NCBI GenBank assembly: GCA_902805635.1
Contig: CADCTC010000208.1
Coordinates: 1-39,834, forward strand
Length of the DNA: 39,834 bases
Direction: 5' to 3'
From: an uncultured Chloroflexota bacterium
GTDB lineage: Bacteria; Chloroflexota; UBA11872; UBA12225
Under the pieces are notes generated by a model. It made no database searches and had not been told where the DNA came from. It worked only from the letters and a program-made list of their open reading frames with translations. A program made the position numbers and the translations under genes. Shown piece after piece: positions 1-8,568 of this stretch. Every line of letters starts with the position of its first letter. The stretch's first letter is position 1.

Positions 1-2282
1 CAACTCCATCAACGCCGAGAACCGCGCGGAGCGCATCGACAGGTGGGTCCCGCTCATGAAGGCCCACGGCGCCTGCGCCGTCGCGCTGTGCATCGACGAG
101 AAGGGTCAGGCCACCACCGCCGACTGGAAGTTCGACGTCGCCCGCCAGATCCACGAGATCGTCTGCGGCGAGTACGGCCTCCCGCCCGATTCCCTGATCT
201 TCGACGCGCTCACCCTCCCCGTCACCACCGGCCAGGAGGAGCTCAAGAACGCCGCCGTGGAGACGCTTGAGGGCATTCGCCGCATCAAGGCCGGCCTGCC
301 TGGCGATCATCAATCCCTCCCACACCCGCCCCTACGCCGAAGTCCCCGCGGAGCAGCGCGGGCTCGCCGAGGACCTCATCTTCAACCGCTCGCCCGAGGC
401 GCTGGCGAAGTACATCCAGTTCTTCGAGTCGCTCACCCCCGAAGCCGCCGATGCCTCTTCCCAGGCCGAAGACGCCGAAGCCGGCCTCACCACCGATCAG
501 CGGCTCCACTTCCGCATCCTGCACCGCAAGAAGGAAGGCGTCGAAGAGCTGATCGACAAGGCACTCGCCGCGCGCTTGGGAGGGGCCGTTCGCCCTGAGC
601 TTGTCGAAGGGCAGTCGATGGCCCCCAAGTTCACCCGCCGCCACGACGCCGCCGTCGAAGTGCTCAACGACGTCCTGCTGCCCGCCATGAAGGAAGTCGG
701 CGACAAGTTCGGCGCCGGCGAGCTAATCCTCCCCTACGTGCTCCAGTCGGCCGAGGTCATGAAGAAGACCGTCGCCTACCTCGAGCAGTTCCTCGAGAAG
801 CTGGAAGGCGTCTCCAAGGGCAAAGTCGTGCTCGCCACCGTCTACGGCGACGTGCACGACATCGGCAAGTCGCTGGTGAACACCATCCTCTCCAACAACG
901 GCTACACCGTCTACGACATTGGCAAGCAGGTCCCCGTCAACGACATCGTCGCCAAGGCCATTGAGGTCAAGGCGGACGCTATCGGCCTCTCCGCCCTGCT
1001 GGTGAACACCAGCCGCCAGATGCCGCTGTGCGCCATGGAGCTGCACCGCCGCGGGCTGGACATCCCCATCATCGTGGGCGGCGCCGCGATCAACCGCCGC
1101 TTCGGCCGTCGCATCAACTTCGTCGACGAGTCCCAGCAGTCCCTCTACGCGCCAGGCGTGTTCTACTGCAAGGACGCCTTCGAGGGCCTCAACACCGTAG
1201 ACCAGCTGGTCGACCCGACGCGGCGCGCCTCACTGATCGAAGCCCACCAGGCCGACATCCTGTCTCACCGCGACGAAGAGCGCGCCAAGGCCGCCGCCCC
1301 CGCCGCGCCGAAGACCACCGTCCCCGCCGTGCGGCGCTCCCCGGCTGTCAAGGACATGCCGGTCGCGACGCCGCCCTTCTGGGGCTACCGCACGCTAGAG
1401 ATCGACTGGAAGGCGCTCGACCAGCTGCTCCCCTACGTCGACCGCAACACCCTCTTCCGCGGCCAGTGGCGCTACACCATCCACGACAAGGCCGAGTGGC
1501 AGCGCATAGTGGACACCGAGCTCGAGCCCCGCCTGCGCGCCCTCTGGCAGGACGCCAAGCAGAAGCGCTGGCTCCAGCCCCGCGCCATCTACGGCTACTT
1601 CCCCGTCCAGGCCGACGGCAACGACCTCATCGTCTACGACCCCGACGACTACCGCAAGATCCAGGACGCGGCGCGTTCGATGGGCGCAGCGGTACCCGGG
1701 GCTGAGAGCTCGACCGAGGATCCAGCGGACTCGGTGCTCACACCGTCGTCGCGGCCCCGCGAGGTGCTCCGCTTCGCCTTTCCCCGCCAGCCGAACGACG
1801 GCACCAAGCGCAACGAAGACCAGCTCTGCCTCTCAGACTATTTCCGCCCCGTCAAGTCCGGCGACTACGATGTCTTGCCACTGCAGGTCGTCACCGCCGG
1901 GCAGGCTGCCTCCGAATACACCGAGACGCTCCGCGTGGCCGGCGAGTACAACACCCACCTACAGGTGCACGGCGTCTCCGTCCAGGCCGCCGAGGCTATG
2001 GCCGAGTACGTCCACCGCCTGGTCCGGCGCGACCTTGGCCTCGCCGAAGGCCAGGGCAACCGCTACTCCTGGGGCTATCCCGCCTGCCCCGAGCTGGACG
2101 AGCAGCAGAAGCTCTTCCAGCTCATGCCGGTGACGGATAGCATCGGCGTGCGCCTCACCGAGGGCTTCCAGCTCGATCCCGAGCAGTCCACCGCCGCCCT
2201 CGTCGTCCTCCACCCCCAGGCCAAGTACTTCTCCGTCCTCACCGCCGACTCCCCCGCCGCCGAAGCCGTGGCGGCGGGGTAG
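1..2282 (+). pseudogene. metH: Cobalamin-dependent methionine synthase, 5'-truncated by the window, with internal deletion/frameshift
   Basis: The product would methylate homocysteine using methylcobalamin and methyltetrahydrofolate. Bases 2-300 read as the end of the pterin-binding domain (ETLEGIRRIKAGLPG). From about 300 the reading frame moves by one and resumes at AIINPSHTRPY. The roughly 37 residues that normally lie between, including the conserved GVSNVSFG pterin loop, are absent. Downstream, the cap and B12-binding domains are intact: EVLNDVLLPAMKEVG, then DVHDIGK with the cobalt-ligand His at codon 855-857. The AdoMet-binding reactivation domain follows (FRGQWRY; GYPACPE near 2080). 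The linker between pterin and cap domains carries an in-frame palindromic repeat (VRPELVEG, about 588-614). Without the pterin loop the protein should not use methyltetrahydrofolate, so this is either a decaying gene or an assembly error. The N-terminal homocysteine domain lies outside the window. Confidence 0.9.
588..614 (+). repeat. RPELVEG/FDKLR palindromic element, copy A, in frame inside metH
   Basis: The core CCTGAGCTTGTCGAAGG is shared with copies at 2304-2330 and 38211-38236. Here it is translated as VRPELVEG in the metH linker. The opposite strand would read PFDKLRANG. The peptide is foreign to MetH proteins, which supports insertion. Confidence 0.85.
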
Positions 2283-2303
2283 TTAGTGATGGTTTCACAA
2301 CCT

Positions 2304-2330
2304 CCGTTCGTCCTGAGCTTGTCGAAGGAC
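2304..2330 (+). repeat. RPELVEG/FDKLR element, copy B, intergenic
   Basis: Same core as copy A, 22 bp after the metH stop codon. It occupies the spacer between convergent metH and the sugar dehydrogenase gene, next to a second repeat type at 2357-2394. Confidence 0.85.
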
Positions 2331-2356
2331 AGGCCAGGGTTTTGAAACCCCCTTTT

Positions 2357-2394
2357 ACTCCTTCTGCCCTGGGAGAGGGCTGCGGTGAGGGCAG
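2357..2394. repeat. Intergenic GGGAGAGGG...GGTGAGGG repeat
   Basis: The segment contains CCCTGGGAGAGGGC followed by CGGTGAGGGC. This resembles the dispersed SPQPSPRAEG / LTPDPFPLGKG-coding repeats common in high-GC bacterial genomes. With copy B it fills most of the 138-bp spacer between metH and the next gene. Confidence 0.55.
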
Positions 2395-2420
2395 CGCTCC
2401 GCGTACTCTGGTACTCTGGG

Positions 2421-3830
2421 CTACCCGCTCCACCACACGCGGTAGACGGCGCCCGCCACGTCGTCGCTGACGTATAGCGCGCCATCCACCCCCACCTTCA
2501 CGTCTACCGGCCGCCCCCACGCATCACCTGGGCCCCGCGGCCCCGTCAGCCATCCCGCTATCAGGTCCTCCGCCGGCGCCGGGTTTCCGTCCGCCGCTGG
2601 GATCCGCACCACCTTGAACCCCGTGCCCTCGGTCCGGTTCCACGAGCCGTGCAGCCCGACGAAGGCTGTCCCTACGTAGTCATCCGGCACCCGGCCCGTG
2701 GCTCCGCTGGCCGAGGTAGCCGCGCCACCGCTTCCTTGGTAGAAGGTCAATCCCAACGGCGCGGAGTGCGCCTGGATGCCGTTGTACGGCGTCAGCCCCT
2801 GGCACGTCGGGTTGCGCCCCGGCACGCGCGTATCCTGTTGCCAGCCGGCGCCATTCCAGAAGCAGAACGGCCAGCCGTAGTCGGCCCCCTCCTGGACAGG
2901 CCCAACGGGCTCCGGCGGCACGTCATCGCCCAGCGAGTCGCGCTCGTTCGTCGCTACCCATAGCTGCCCCGTCACCGGGTGCACTTGTAAATCAACCACG
3001 TTGCGTAGGCCCCGCGCGTACTCGCGCCCGTTGCCGTCCGGCGTGTACTGCCACACCGTCCCCCGCCGCGCGTCGGCCTCCACACACACGTTGCAGCTCG
3101 ATCCAAACGCCACGTATAGGTTCCCCGCCGCGTCTATCGCCAGCGGCCGGTAATGATGCGGCGCGCAGCCGGAGGGCGGTAGCGCACTCACCACACGCTC
3201 TGCCTTCCCGAACCCCGCCGGCTCGCCAAATGCGAACCGGTCTACTCGCGTGCTCTGCGCCACGTACAGGTGCCCGTCTCGGAAGTCCATCCCGTACGGG
3301 CATTCCAGCCCCTGCGCCACCACGCGCGTCTGCTCTGCCACCCCATCACCATCGCCGTCGGTCAACCCCACGATCTGCCCCTGGTTGGGCTGCGTCACCA
3401 GCAGCTCCCCCCACGGCGTCACCGCCATAGAGCGCGCGCGTGGCACCAGCCCAAAGACGGAGATCGAGAAGCCCCGCTGGATCTGCAGCTGCCGGTCCTG
3501 CGCAAACGGCCCGCGCCGGAACGGCGCCGGCACCCCCACCGTCACCGGCGCCAGATCAGTCGCCACGTGCCGCGCCGCCGCCACCGCTGCACGCGGCGCC
3601 GCCGGCTGCCCCTGCGCCGCACCCGCTCCCGCCGCTGCTGATGCCGGCGCCGCTGCCTGCGCCACGGCTGGCGCTTGGGCCGCCGGGGCCGGCTCCGGCG
3701 CCCGCGGCGCCTGCCTCTGCTGCTGCCCCCCAGCCGGCGCCGCCTGCTGCGCCGCCGGCTGGTCCGCCGCCCCACCACACGCCACCACGACTGCACACGC
3801 AATAGAAAGAACCGCTCTTCTGATCTTCAC
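2421..3830 (-). CDS. PQQ-type glucose/sorbosone dehydrogenase-like beta-propeller lipoprotein
   Basis: Predicted extracytoplasmic sugar or aldose dehydrogenase of the soluble glucose/L-sorbosone dehydrogenase family (six-bladed propeller, PQQ cofactor). The 469-residue product starts at a GTG with a GAAGGG-like ribosome site. It has a signal peptide with a lipobox-like VVVAC (Cys18), so it may be lipid-anchored. Residues 20-90 are an Ala/Pro/Gln-rich linker. The catalytic domain follows with typical blade motifs: MAVTPWGELLVTQ, CPYGMDF, GNLYVAFGSSCNVC, QLWVATNERDSLGDD, GADYGWPFC and VDGALYVSDD. The many cysteines suggest an oxidising location. It is convergent with metH. The substrate cannot be told from sequence. 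The repeats YGWPFC and NERD make the family call firm; PQQ dependence is by family only. Confidence 0.85.
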   Translation of the reverse strand: MKIRRAVLSIACAVVVACGGAADQPAAQQAAPAGGQQQRQAPRAPEPAPAAQAPAVAQAAAPASAAAGAGAAQGQPAAPRAAVAAARHVATDLAPVTVGVPAPFRRGPFAQDRQLQIQRGFSISVFGLVPRARSMAVTPWGELLVTQPNQGQIVGLTDGDGDGVAEQTRVVAQGLECPYGMDFRDGHLYVAQSTRVDRFAFGEPAGFGKAERVVSALPPSGCAPHHYRPLAIDAAGNLYVAFGSSCNVCVEADARRGTVWQYTPDGNGREYARGLRNVVDLQVHPVTGQLWVATNERDSLGDDVPPEPVGPVQEGADYGWPFCFWNGAGWQQDTRVPGRNPTCQGLTPYNGIQAHSAPLGLTFYQGSGGAATSASGATGRVPDDYVGTAFVGLHGSWNRTEGTGFKVVRIPAADGNPAPAEDLIAGWLTGPRGPGDAWGRPVDVKVGVDGALYVSDDVAGAVYRVWWSG

Positions 3831-3956
3831 GCCCTTCGCGTCCGCAATTCCGGGACCATGCTCAGCGCCATTGAGAGCCTGCGCAGCGTCGCCCTACATG
3901 TGTAGGGCAAGAGCTCGTCCCTTGCAGTGCAGCGCTGCACCCTGTGCCGACACTTC

Positions 3957-4826
3957 CTACTCCCCCAGGAACCCCGCCACCAGGCCCGAGAACTCCTCCA
4001 CGTACTCCCAGATCGGCATGTGCCCGCAGTCGTCAAAGATGTGCAGCCGTGCGTTTGGCATCAACCGCGCCGCCCGGATGCCGTGGCGCACCGGTATCAC
4101 CGGATCTTGCCGCCCCCACACAATCAGCGCCGGCTGCCGAACTTCGTGCAGCCGGCGCGTGTGGTCCACGCGCTGCCCCCGCAGCGACATACCCGCCTGC
4201 ACTGTGCCAAAGAACGCGGGCACCGCCCCCTCGGTTGACCAGATCTGCAGCCGCCGCTCCGCCCATCCACGCGGCAGCCGGTCCCGCCGGTGCAGCAGCG
4301 ACTTGCCAAACACTTCCAGGCTCTGCGGCGTCATCGACCGCATCGAGCGCCGGAACACCCATGGCGCCCACGGCAGCGTCGTTGCCCGGTAGCTCCACGC
4401 CACGTCCCGCCCCAGGCCGGCCGCGTCCACCAGCACCAACTTGCTCACCCGCTCGGCGTGGTCTAGCGCGATGGATACTGCCACCGACCCGCCGCCCGAG
4501 ATCGCCAGCACCGGCGCTCGTCGCACGTCCAGCGCGTCCAGCAGACCCAGCGTGGCCCGCACATACCCGTCGCGGTCATAGACGAACCCTGCTGGCTTTT
4601 CCGACAACCCGTGCCCCGGCGCGTCCGGCGCCACCACCCGGTATTGCCCCGCCAGCCGCGGCATCACCTCCAGCCAGTCATCCGCCGATCCACCCAGCCC
4701 GTGTAGCATCACCAGCGGCGGACCACCCTCGGGCCCGGCTACCAGTACCCGCTGCTCCACCCCATTCACTCGAACGTGGCGCGACTCAACCCCATCCACC
4801 CCTGCCACCACCGCCCCACTTGCCAC
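3957..4826 (-). CDS. Alpha/beta-hydrolase fold enzyme
   Basis: A single-domain cytoplasmic hydrolase of the MhpC / haloalkane-dehalogenase-like superfamily. Visible elements are the oxyanion strand HGLGGSADDW, the cap boundary GHGLSEKP, the nucleophile elbow AISGGGS (Ser in A-x-S-G-G, the first Gly replaced by Ala), the acid strand VWGRQDPVIPV and the catalytic His in DDCGHMP. The open frame extends to 4895, but the extra N-terminus is encoded by a dispersed repeat (LTPDPFPLGKG). A GTG start inside the VASGAVVAGVDGVESRHV stretch is therefore more likely; the start given here is approximate. It is divergent from the ferredoxin gene. The substrate is unknown. Confidence 0.8.
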   Translation of the reverse strand: MASGAVVAGVDGVESRHVRVNGVEQRVLVAGPEGGPPLVMLHGLGGSADDWLEVMPRLAGQYRVVAPDAPGHGLSEKPAGFVYDRDGYVRATLGLLDALDVRRAPVLAISGGGSVAVSIALDHAERVSKLVLVDAAGLGRDVAWSYRATTLPWAPWVFRRSMRSMTPQSLEVFGKSLLHRRDRLPRGWAERRLQIWSTEGAVPAFFGTVQAGMSLRGQRVDHTRRLHEVRQPALIVWGRQDPVIPVRHGIRAARLMPNARLHIFDDCGHMPIWEYVEEFSGLVAGFLGE

Positions 4827-4862
4827 ACTCCCCTTCCCTAAAGGGAAGGGGTCGGGGGTTAG
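4826..4862. repeat. Palindromic repeat of the LTPDPFPLGKG type
   Basis: A perfect 10-bp inverted repeat (CCCCTTCCCT / AGGGAAGGGG, loop AA, 4830-4851) is followed by GTCGGGGGTTAGG. This matches the widespread repeats that translate as LTPxPxPLGxG. It sits between the divergent hydrolase and ferredoxin genes and could form a hairpin or terminator. Confidence 0.7.
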
Positions 4863-4900
4863 GTCCACCGGTCGATGGTAGCATCGCGTCCCCACCCGCC

Positions 4901-5155
4901 ATGACCCCTGAGCCTGAGGAACAGATGAAGCCCGGCCCCGATGGCGTGCGCGTCATTGTGGACCGCGTCGCGTGCATCGGCGCCGCCGATTGTGTCGCCG
5001 CCGCCCCGACCGTCTTCAAGCTCGACCATACCCGCCGCGTCACGCTCCTGGAGCCGCAGTCGGTAGACGCCCGCGCCATCCGGCGCGCCGCCGAGCGCTG
5101 CCCCGCCGACGCCATCATCATCGAGTCTGCGACGGGCGAGCAGATCTACCCGTAG
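4901..5155 (+). CDS. Single-cluster ferredoxin, three-cysteine [3Fe-4S] type
   Basis: An 84-residue electron carrier. The cysteine pattern is CIGAADCVAAAP followed by a distant CPADAI, that is C-x5-C-xn-C-P. The second Cys of a normal [4Fe-4S] motif is Ala, and the Cys before Pro is also Ala. This arrangement is typical of the small actinobacterial-type ferredoxins that feed cytochromes P450, which hold a [3Fe-4S] cluster. The ATG at 4901 gives the usual family length; the longer open frame upstream is out of character. No P450 or ferredoxin reductase lies in this window, so the partner is unknown. The neighbours are a divergent hydrolase and a downstream HAD gene 26 bp away. Confidence 0.85.
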   Translation: MTPEPEEQMKPGPDGVRVIVDRVACIGAADCVAAAPTVFKLDHTRRVTLLEPQSVDARAIRRAAERCPADAIIIESATGEQIYP

Positions 5156-5181
5156 CTGGTTCACGTTCCTGCCTCCTGTCC

Positions 5182-5916
5182 ATGACCCGTTACCGCGCCA
5201 TCTTCTTCGACGTGGGTGAGACCCTGGTCTACCCGCATCCTTCCTCGTCCGAGGTCATGGCGGGCATCTGCCGGGAGCTCGGCTATGCCATCTCAGCCGC
5301 GCAGATCGAGGCCGCCGAGGCCGCCGTCGCCCCGGTCATCGCCGAGCGCCAGCGCGCGGGCGGCGAGCTCTATTCGATCTCCATGGAAAACTCGCGCCGC
5401 TTCTGGACGTGGGTGTACGCCCAGCTTCTCGATCAGCTGAATGCGCCGGACCACCTGCGCGAGGATCTCGCAGTGCGCTTCCACACTGCATTCAACTCGC
5501 TGGAGACTTGGCGCCTCTACGACGACGCGATCCCCATCCTCCAGGCGCTCCAGCCCTTGCGTACATCCGGCATAACCCTGGCCATCATCTCCAACTGGGA
5601 AGACTGGCTAGACGCCCTCCTGGGCCACCTCGACATCGGACGCTACTTCGACTTCGCCATCATCTCTGCAGCGCAGAAGTTGGAGAAACCAGACCTCGCC
5701 ATCTTCCGCGCGGCCCTTGATCGCGCCGGAGTGCGTCCTGAAGACGCCGTCCACATTGGTGACAGTGTGCACGCCGACGTAGAGGGCGCCCTCAACTCGG
5801 GTATGAGCGCCATCTTGCTTGACCGCCGCGGCCGCTACACAGCCCATCCCTTACGCCTCCCTGCCGGCGCCACGGTCATCAGGTCCCTGGAAGAGCTGCT
5901 CTCGCTCCTGGCATAG
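5182..5916 (+). CDS. HAD-superfamily hydrolase
   Basis: A 244-residue soluble HAD enzyme with a helical cap (HAD-IA/HDHD3-like). Motif I is FDVGETL: the nucleophile Asp is present, but the second Asp of DxDxT is Gly. Many HDHD3-like members have this (DVGGT/DVGET), so general acid catalysis may differ. Motif II is IISNWED, motif III the Lys in KLEKPD, and motif IV IGDSVHADVEGA. The ATG at 5182 gives the normal N-terminus starting just before the first beta strand (MTRYRAIFFD). It probably acts on a phosphorylated small molecule. It follows the ferredoxin gene in the same direction and may be co-transcribed. Confidence 0.85.
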   Translation: MTRYRAIFFDVGETLVYPHPSSSEVMAGICRELGYAISAAQIEAAEAAVAPVIAERQRAGGELYSISMENSRRFWTWVYAQLLDQLNAPDHLREDLAVRFHTAFNSLETWRLYDDAIPILQALQPLRTSGITLAIISNWEDWLDALLGHLDIGRYFDFAIISAAQKLEKPDLAIFRAALDRAGVRPEDAVHIGDSVHADVEGALNSGMSAILLDRRGRYTAHPLRLPAGATVIRSLEELLSLLA

Positions 5917-5931
5917 CGCGTCCCGCATCGC

Positions 5932-5937
5932 TACGCT
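5932..5937 (+). promoter_or_regulatory. -10-like box TACGCT for the lamin-tail gene
   Basis: TACGCT lies 6 nt before the GTG at 5944, which would place the transcript start on the start codon. There is no ribosome site. It is one of several such boxes in the window. Confidence 0.45.
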
Positions 5938-5943
5938 AAGCGC

Positions 5944-7641
5944 GTGCGGATGCTGCTTGCTCTCATCGTGGTCGCGTGTTGTTTATGGGCGCCGCCCGCG
6001 CGTGCGCAAGAGATTGCATTCGCCCCCGACTCCGCCACGTCCGTAGCGGTGCACACGCCGAGCGCGCACAGTACGTCGAGCGCCACCTCGCGCGACTCCT
6101 TCGACCTCGCCAACGGCCGTTTCTACCCCACCGGCGAAGACGGCGGTGGCCTGCTTGGCTACGCCGTCTTAGATGAGCCAAACGGACCACCATTCTGGAC
6201 CAGCTACCAGCGTCTTGGTGGGATCGAAGCGCTTGGTCTGCCCCTGTCGCGCCCCTTCTTTCTCCCTGACGCCAACAGTTACCAGCTCTTTCAGCACGGC
6301 GCCCTCCAGTGGCAGGCAGGCGCAACCGCTGCCGGCGTTGCGGACTTGCTTGACCTCCTTTCAGCCGCGGGTCTTGACATCTGGCTGTCCGGACACGGCA
6401 TCCCACCTGCGGCGCCTGAGCTTGCACCGCGCACAACCTCGCACGAGGCCGTCTCTGCGGCCACTCTCGCAGCTCGCCTGAGCTGGCTGTCGGATGCACT
6501 CATCCGTGACTACTACTTTGCAGCCACCCACCCGACTGCAGAGGGCCCGCGTGCCGCGGCGTTTCTCAGGTACGGCCTACCGGCGTCGCCTCCGGAAGTT
6601 GCTCCGGCATCGGTGACCCAGCGCTTTCAGCGCGTCGTGCTGCGGACCGCAGTGCTGCCCGCGGAGCTGCCTGTGCCGCACCCTGACTCGGGCTACAACC
6701 CTCCCCTAACTCCGCATGTGGGTCCGCTCCTCGGCGACTCCGGCGAGGATGGGCTTGAGAGCGCAGCGGCGCAACTACCCGCCGCCGCGGCGGCCCAGCC
6801 ACCAGCGCGCGTCCAGGTGACTCTGGTGCCTATCGGCGAAGTGCTGCGCCAGTCCAGCCTACTGACTGCGCCTACGGTGGCGCCCGACCGGCTCATCGGC
6901 GGCATCCTCGTCGCTCGCGCGCCACGCCCACAGCTCAGCTGGCGCTCCGACCGTGGCTGGGGCATTACCCCTACTGCCCCTGCTGTCGCACCGCCCACCA
7001 TACCGGCGGCTGTGGCAACAGTTGGCTCGGCGCCGGCCGGACTACCCGGTGTGCTGCCCACCACCCCCGCCGCGCCACCGGGCGCGCCCGGCACACCACC
7101 GGTGTCAGACTCGACGCCGCTGCCGTCGCAAAATGCAAGCTCCGCCGTAGTCCCCACACTACCCCTGAGCCAGACCACACCCACCACGCTTCCACTCCCC
7201 TCTGCGCTACCAACCACCACTACCCGCGCTGCAGCCCCAACAGCCACTCGTCGCGCGGCTCCTCCCTCGACTCCTACTACGACCGCCGTACCGGCCGTGG
7301 GACTTCAGGCCGGCGCTGCGCCAGTCGTGAAGGGTGTCGTCAACCAGGGGCGCTCTGAGCATGTCGTTATTGCCAACGACGGCACGGTAGCTCAGGGGAT
7401 GACCGGCTGGACACTGCGCAGCGCCGCCGGTGGCCAGAGCTTCGCCTTCCCGAGCGGGTTCGTCCTCGCCCCCGGTGCCACGGTCAACGTGCACAGCGGC
7501 GCCGGCGCTTCGGCGCTCAACCGGCCGCCGACTGATCTGTTCGCGACCGGCGCCTCGATCTGGAGGAACGGCGGCGACACGGCCATGCTTGTGGATCCAA
7601 CTGGTCGAGTCGTCTCGCAATTTTCGTACGGGACCGGTTAA
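5944..7641 (+). CDS. Secreted protein with SYQRLGG-type domain and C-terminal lamin-tail domain
   Basis: A 565-residue exported protein, starting at GTG 5944 or ATG 5950. A signal peptide runs to about PARAQ. Residues 57-122 (NGRFYPTG, FWTSYQRLGG, LGLPLSRPF, YQLFQHGALQWQ) resemble a module common in secreted Chloroflexota proteins (FxxYWxxxGGLxxxGYPxS...QYFxxAxxE). Residues 330-455 form a long Pro/Thr/Ala/Ser linker, probably glycosylated or flexible. Residues 462-563 match a lamin-tail domain (VVIANDGT, GWTLRS, FVLAPGATVNVHSG, SIWRNGGDTAMLVDPTG), an extracellular beta-sandwich often found at the end of secreted enzymes. No catalytic domain is recognised, so an adhesive or cell-wall role is inferred. 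The stop codon lies 3 bp before the TlyA-like gene, suggesting coupled expression. Confidence 0.75.
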   Translation: MRMLLALIVVACCLWAPPARAQEIAFAPDSATSVAVHTPSAHSTSSATSRDSFDLANGRFYPTGEDGGGLLGYAVLDEPNGPPFWTSYQRLGGIEALGLPLSRPFFLPDANSYQLFQHGALQWQAGATAAGVADLLDLLSAAGLDIWLSGHGIPPAAPELAPRTTSHEAVSAATLAARLSWLSDALIRDYYFAATHPTAEGPRAAAFLRYGLPASPPEVAPASVTQRFQRVVLRTAVLPAELPVPHPDSGYNPPLTPHVGPLLGDSGEDGLESAAAQLPAAAAAQPPARVQVTLVPIGEVLRQSSLLTAPTVAPDRLIGGILVARAPRPQLSWRSDRGWGITPTAPAVAPPTIPAAVATVGSAPAGLPGVLPTTPAAPPGAPGTPPVSDSTPLPSQNASSAVVPTLPLSQTTPTTLPLPSALPTTTTRAAAPTATRRAAPPSTPTTTAVPAVGLQAGAAPVVKGVVNQGRSEHVVIANDGTVAQGMTGWTLRSAAGGQSFAFPSGFVLAPGATVNVHSGAGASALNRPPTDLFATGASIWRNGGDTAMLVDPTGRVVSQFSYGTG

Positions 7642-7644
7642 CCG

Positions 7645-8568
7645 GTGGTCAAACGCATCCGCCTCGACATGGCGCTGGTCGCGCGCGGCCTGGAGGCGAG
7701 CCGTGAGCGTGCCCGACGCCTGATCGTGGCGGGGGAAGTCACGGTGGACGGCCAGGTGGCACGCGCCCCGTCCACCCTGGTCGCGGAGGATGCTGCGCTG
7801 GCCATCGGTAAGACGCTGCCATACGTCAGCCGGGGCGGCTTCAAGCTGGCCCACGCGCTGGACCGCTTTGGCGTCGATCCCGCCGGCCGCACCTGCCTGG
7901 ACGCGGGCGCCAGCACCGGCGGCTTCACCGACGTTTTGCTGCAGCGCGGCGCCGCCCGCGTGTATGCCGCCGATGTCGGCAAGGGCCTGCTTGCCTGGAC
8001 ACTGCGCCAGGACCCACGCGTGGTGGTCATGGAAGGAGTCAACGTCCGCCACCTCCGCCTCGCCACCGGAATGCCCGCCGTCGCGGCTCAGGAGACCCTG
8101 ACCGAGGACAGCCGGCCGCACGCGAACGAGCAATCCGCCACGACGCCCACGGCTACGAACACGACCACCGGCGACACTGCTCCTACACTGCCCGAATCGG
8201 TGGGCCTGGTGGTGGCGGACCTTGCCTTCATCTCCTTGCGCGTGGTCCTGCCCGCGCTCGCGAGCGTGCTCTCAGCCGATGGCGACCTCATGACGCTGGT
8301 CAAGCCCCAGTTCGAGGCTGGGCAGGCAGACGTGGGCAAGGGTGGTGTGGTACGCCGCCCGGAGGTGCACCGTCGCGTCCTGCGCGAGGTACTGGATGCC
8401 GTGCGCGGCCACGCACTGACCCCCGCTGGCCTGACCGCTTCCCCTATCCGCGGTCAGGCCGGCAACGTCGAGTTCCTCCTGTGGGCGCGCCGGATTACTG
8501 TCACTTTCCCGGAGCTTGACGACGTTGCCGCAATCGATGACGCTATCGCCGAAGCGCCATCCGCCTAG
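7645..8568 (+). CDS. tlyA: TlyA-family 2'-O-methyltransferase / hemolysin A-like protein
   Basis: A 307-residue cytoplasmic RNA methyltransferase. Residues 1-60 are an S4 RNA-binding domain (RIRLDMALVARGLEASRE, LIVAGEVTVDG). Then comes an FtsJ-like Rossmann domain: YVSRGGFKLAHAL, the SAM motif LDAGASTGGFTDVLL, VYAADVGKG, DLAFISLR and LVKPQFEAG. TlyA enzymes 2'-O-methylate ribosomal RNA. Residues about 141-183 are a Thr/Ala/Asn-rich insertion that the family lacks and that interrupts the methyltransferase fold. The GTG start is 3 bp after the previous stop. The stop overlaps that of the convergent DUF503 gene in a CTAG (8565-8568). Confidence 0.9.
   Translation: MVKRIRLDMALVARGLEASRERARRLIVAGEVTVDGQVARAPSTLVAEDAALAIGKTLPYVSRGGFKLAHALDRFGVDPAGRTCLDAGASTGGFTDVLLQRGAARVYAADVGKGLLAWTLRQDPRVVVMEGVNVRHLRLATGMPAVAAQETLTEDSRPHANEQSATTPTATNTTTGDTAPTLPESVGLVVADLAFISLRVVLPALASVLSADGDLMTLVKPQFEAGQADVGKGGVVRRPEVHRRVLREVLDAVRGHALTPAGLTASPIRGQAGNVEFLLWARRITVTFPELDDVAAIDDAIAEAPSA

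Noticed and set aside
3250..5155. Long plus-strand open frames opposite the dehydrogenase and hydrolase genes
   Set aside because: They are shadows of high-GC genes on the minus strand: composition is Pro/Arg/Ser-rich without domains. Only the last 84 codons (from 4901) are a real gene.
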